This document shows, one piece after another, positions 24,601 through 64,000 of a DNA stretch of 64,000 nucleotides. Below the pieces are notes generated by a model. That model was not told where the DNA came from and searched no databases. It was given only the letters and a program-made list of their open reading frames with translations. Position numbers and translations under genes: made by a program. The stretch lies in contig NC_090706.1 in the NCBI RefSeq assembly GCF_040954835.1, positions 32,435,148 to 32,499,147 of the forward strand, read 5' to 3'. This stretch comes from Lepisosteus oculatus (taxonomy: Eukaryota > Chordata > Actinopteri > Semionotiformes > Lepisosteidae). Position 1 is the stretch's first letter; each line of letters begins with the position of its first letter.

Positions 24601-27600
24601 AACTGCAGGAAGCAGTTCTGCTGGAAGTTCTGATATTAAAGCTGTGTTATCCATTGTCACATTAAAACTGTTTAGAAACAAATATACAGTCTGTATACTA
24701 ATTCATAAAATATCCACATCTGCTAAACACGATCCAACATTAGATCAAATAGATTTGTTTCTTATTCTTCAGAACCTAAGCTCCAGTATAAATGGGAAAA
24801 TGTACAACACATTCTAAAAAGGAAAACTGTTTCTTATAGCTTATTTACTCAGAATTAATCTTGTGAATATGGAGAATATTTTAAAGAAGCTTTCCACTAT
24901 TAAAGCAGGATAAGCAGCATAATGGTTTCTTTTTTTTTCAAAGACATCCTTTAAGGATGTGCTGTATAAGACTTACATTGACAAATTGCCATATTCAGCC
25001 AACATGTTAAGTGTGTAATGGAAGAGATGTCCACATCTGACCATGAAATGACATAACAGCTGGATAACATTGTAAGCATTGTTAACTGTGGCATTTTTAT
25101 ACAGTAGGTGTGTGATGTCATAGTCATCCTATACCTAAGCAAACATCACTAAGTATTAGAAAATCTTTTTACCACCTGGAATAATAGAGAAGTATGAGTG
25201 TGTTTTGAGGTTAGATAATAACCTGAATACCTATATCTCCCTGATAAATCCATACATAATGAAGACATTGTGATCAAATGATTTGACATATGTACAATCT
25301 TAGAATTTCTCAAAAGCTTTCCAAATGTGCCCAAATTCTCATAAAGCTAAAGTGTAGATACTACAATGCTTTTTTATATGCTGAGATGTTTTATTTCATT
25401 ACTATATTATTTTCATAATGAAATATATAAATATGTAGATTTTGTAACTACTCTCTTCTTTAAATAATTTTGAATGCTTGTTGTAACTATTCATTTTGTG
25501 GTTCTAATTAGAAAACTACAACATAATATCAACAGCAGTAATAATAAACAAGGGAATTTTAAATATCTGTGCCACTTGATTATCCAAGCTGATCCTAGAT
25601 AAATAGTTCCATATAAAAACACTAAGCTGTTTATTGCAAAAGAAGTCCATTGTGTTATTACTGACTTTTAAAAATTGCTTATCACTTTTTTTACCTCTTG
25701 CAATATACTACTCACATATTCACAATCACTACTATATATAACAACTACCTGCATGAGTATAGGGATCATCGCACACAATATCTAATCAATACGTTTCATA
25801 GCAGTGTGCTATATTTGCAGGAAAATATTTATTAGCTGTCATCTTCAATGGAAGAACAATACCAAAGTGCGTAAAATACAATAAATGTCAAACTAATCTA
25901 CTTTGACCATACCTGATTAATTAATTATTCTGTGCAATGCTGTAAAAAGTTATTCCTTCTTACTACGAAAGACTTGGACTTTAAACTTTAATTTTTAGTA
26001 TTGTCAGTTTCTTTTTTCTCAGATATACTGTACGTCTGCAAAGCAGGTTGTGGTATACACCCTGCAAAAGATTACTGGAGCGTATTTCATGGTTTAGTGT
26101 ATTTAGGAAAAATCAATTACAAACTATTTATTTTCTATTTGCAAATTACCTTGCAATTATCTTCAATTATTAAGCATTGAAAAAAACGATTTATTGTGTT
26201 ATATTGTCATATTATCTGGTTAAATAATTTTCTTTCAGGTTCACGGATATATATACAGTATATATCGATATAACATTTCCTAATAAGTGTGTAACTTTAA
26301 TAAAATGCTTTTGGACAAGAAAAGTAAATGCAGTTAAGAAATTAACAAGAAAACTGTATTTTAGGCCTAGAATAGAGATATGATAATACACCTGTATTTG
26401 CAGTTTGATCTTGCTGGAAAGAAATCAGGAAAGTATGACAAAGTTCAAATTATTTCAACAATGTCAGAAGTCAGTTATTCCTGATTGTGATAAAGGTGAT
26501 ATAATTTTTGATGCTATAAGTACAGTCATTATTCATTTTGTATGAAAGGCATGTCAGTCAGACCTGCTTTGGCAAACTGAAACGAATAAAAGCAGCAAAA
26601 CATAACAAAACCCAAATCGTTTCAATATAATAAACTATTATATCTGAACTGGCCAAGCATTTATAATTTTGCTTACACTAATATATGATGCCATATTTAC
26701 AGTTATTATTCCTTTTACATGAACAACCTTTAGGCCATCTTATTTTGGCAAACAAAATCAGTGACATTCATATTCCAAATAATATTACTGCTATGAGCTA
26801 ATTTGCAAGCCAAACAATGACACCAAGGGTATGTAAAATGTAATTTTGAACATTCCTTTTACTCAGTATTCCATATCTACTCCCTGCTTCTAGTTCCTAT
26901 ACAGCATGTGTAAAATTTATTTTCTTAAAAAACAAGCAGTTAACTGTCTCTATGACTCTACAAATCAGTGAAAAATGTTTAGTTTTTTTCAGACAATGAA
27001 CTATTATAAAAGGCTAAAAATTTAAAGATTCTTTCCTGGTTTTACCATTCTTAGAGGAGAAGTCACTAAAGCACGGAACAGTCTCTCATTTTGGTTGTTC
27101 AAAAAAAGGGATAGATTCAAAACAAAAGGCCCTAACTTGCAAATCCACTCACTGAGTGCTTTATAAGTTTTTCATGTACACAAAGATTCAATCCTTAAGT
27201 ATGATTATCATATTAAATTGACTGTGGTGAAGCTATTTAAAAAGGTTTGTACTTCTGCATAGGGTCTTTATGAAACACAAAAGTTGTGGGGTGACCGTTT
27301 CTTTAACAGTAGATGTGTTTAGAATGAAAGAAATGCAAAAGCACACAGCAAACTTTAACTTACCCTACTTTTCCAACTCGGGGCAAATTTCAAGTCTTAC
27401 ACTCTCTGACAAGAGACACTTACAGAATGGTCCAACTCATCACTGTAAGCACAGTCATTGTTGTTGCCTGCTTATCTCAAACAGAGAACAAAACATTTTG
27501 TAATCCACCCTACTTTTTAACTAAAGTTCAGGCTTGCCATTCAATCCAGTATGAGGGATACGTTTCATGTTTTTAGAAAAATGGTAGCTGAATCCATTTG

Positions 27601-28108
27601 ATGTTATCCTAGCTCTGCTCTCAGAAATATGGAAGAGACCTCACTTTGCTGATGAGCAGGAATTACAGTAAGTTCAAATATGATCAAGGAGCAGGTGGGT
27701 TACAATAACTGTAAGTTAAAACTAGTGTTTAAAGTTTACATAAGCCAAATGTGATGTTAGTTATTAATTTTTGAAAATGGTAAGCCAACATAAAGTTCTC
27801 AATACTAATAATGTTATATAAATGTGTTGTTTGTGAAAGCGTTGATTGGGCTTCTACAAAGAAATGATAAACCAAAGCCTAAAAAAAAGATATGTATATA
27901 TACAGCATGATATATATACACATATAAATGATGTGTTTTTATAATACCATTCATGTTGAATCAGTGGAAGTGTAAACAGGTTTCAAGTAAGATGTGAAAT
28001 GCGAAGGGTTTCCTTTCCCTCGTGATCCGACATCCGACATTATCCCCATGGAAAGCTGATCGCAGGCTTCAAGCAGGAACTTTTTAAAGCTCGCTTTTCC
28101 AATCAGCT

Positions 28109-64000
<35,892 letters not shown>

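Larger units (their letters stand above)
18574..28108. other. camk2a 3' UTR plus intergenic DNA
   Basis: No coding exon recognised on either strand. The camk2a 3' UTR should occupy the upper part, but its end cannot be fixed: several minus-strand AATAAA words exist (for example near 26917). The lower part holds an AAAT/AAAC simple repeat at 20826-20876 and an LTR-like repeat at about 20990-21670. Confidence 0.5.

Overview
The window is vertebrate nuclear DNA, AT-rich with small exons in long introns, most likely from a ray-finned fish. The fish assignment rests on the repeat families (hAT, Tc1/mariner, solo LTRs, SINE-like elements ending in TTA repeats) and on SLAM/CD2-like receptors. A strong excess of the words TACTGTA/TACAGTA makes me lean towards a non-teleost such as gar or bowfin, but that is a guess. 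All recognised genes lie on the minus strand, so they read from high to low coordinates.

Right part, about 28.1-58.4 kb and beyond: camk2a, the alpha subunit of Ca2+/calmodulin-dependent protein kinase II. Fourteen constitutive coding exons, from residue V92 (human numbering) to the C terminus, are present with consistent splice phases. Exons 1-4 are not in the window and must lie beyond 64000. Two extra coding options are also visible. One is the 33-bp exon KRKSSSSVQLM, the nuclear-localisation insert of the alphaB isoform. The other is an open reading frame running from intron 12 into exon 13 that matches the start of alphaKAP, the non-kinase membrane anchor made from an internal promoter in mammals. 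The stop region carries a perfect splice donor, so two C termini differing in the last residue are possible. The introns hold a Tc1/mariner relic, a LINE remnant, a palindromic element and two SINE-like copies in opposite orientation.

Left part, about 2.7-18.6 kb: two tandem, apparently intact receptor genes of the SLAM/CD2 immunoglobulin family, called A (2664-10424) and B (13804-18573). Each has six coding exons: signal peptide, V domain without the canonical disulfide, four-cysteine C2 domain, an unusual extra exon of about 66 residues with two cysteines, a transmembrane exon, and a tail with ITIM-like tyrosine motifs. A decayed copy of exon 1 at about 0.7 kb, inside a duplicated block, shows that at least one more copy existed to the left. 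The C2 exons are nearly identical between A and B, while the V exons are far apart.

The receptor cluster is dotted with insertions that post-date the duplication: a hAT element in A whose empty site survives in B, a small inverted-repeat element at a splice donor of B, and two solo LTRs. The stretch 18.6-28.1 kb has no recognisable coding exon and should contain the camk2a 3' UTR plus intergenic repeats.
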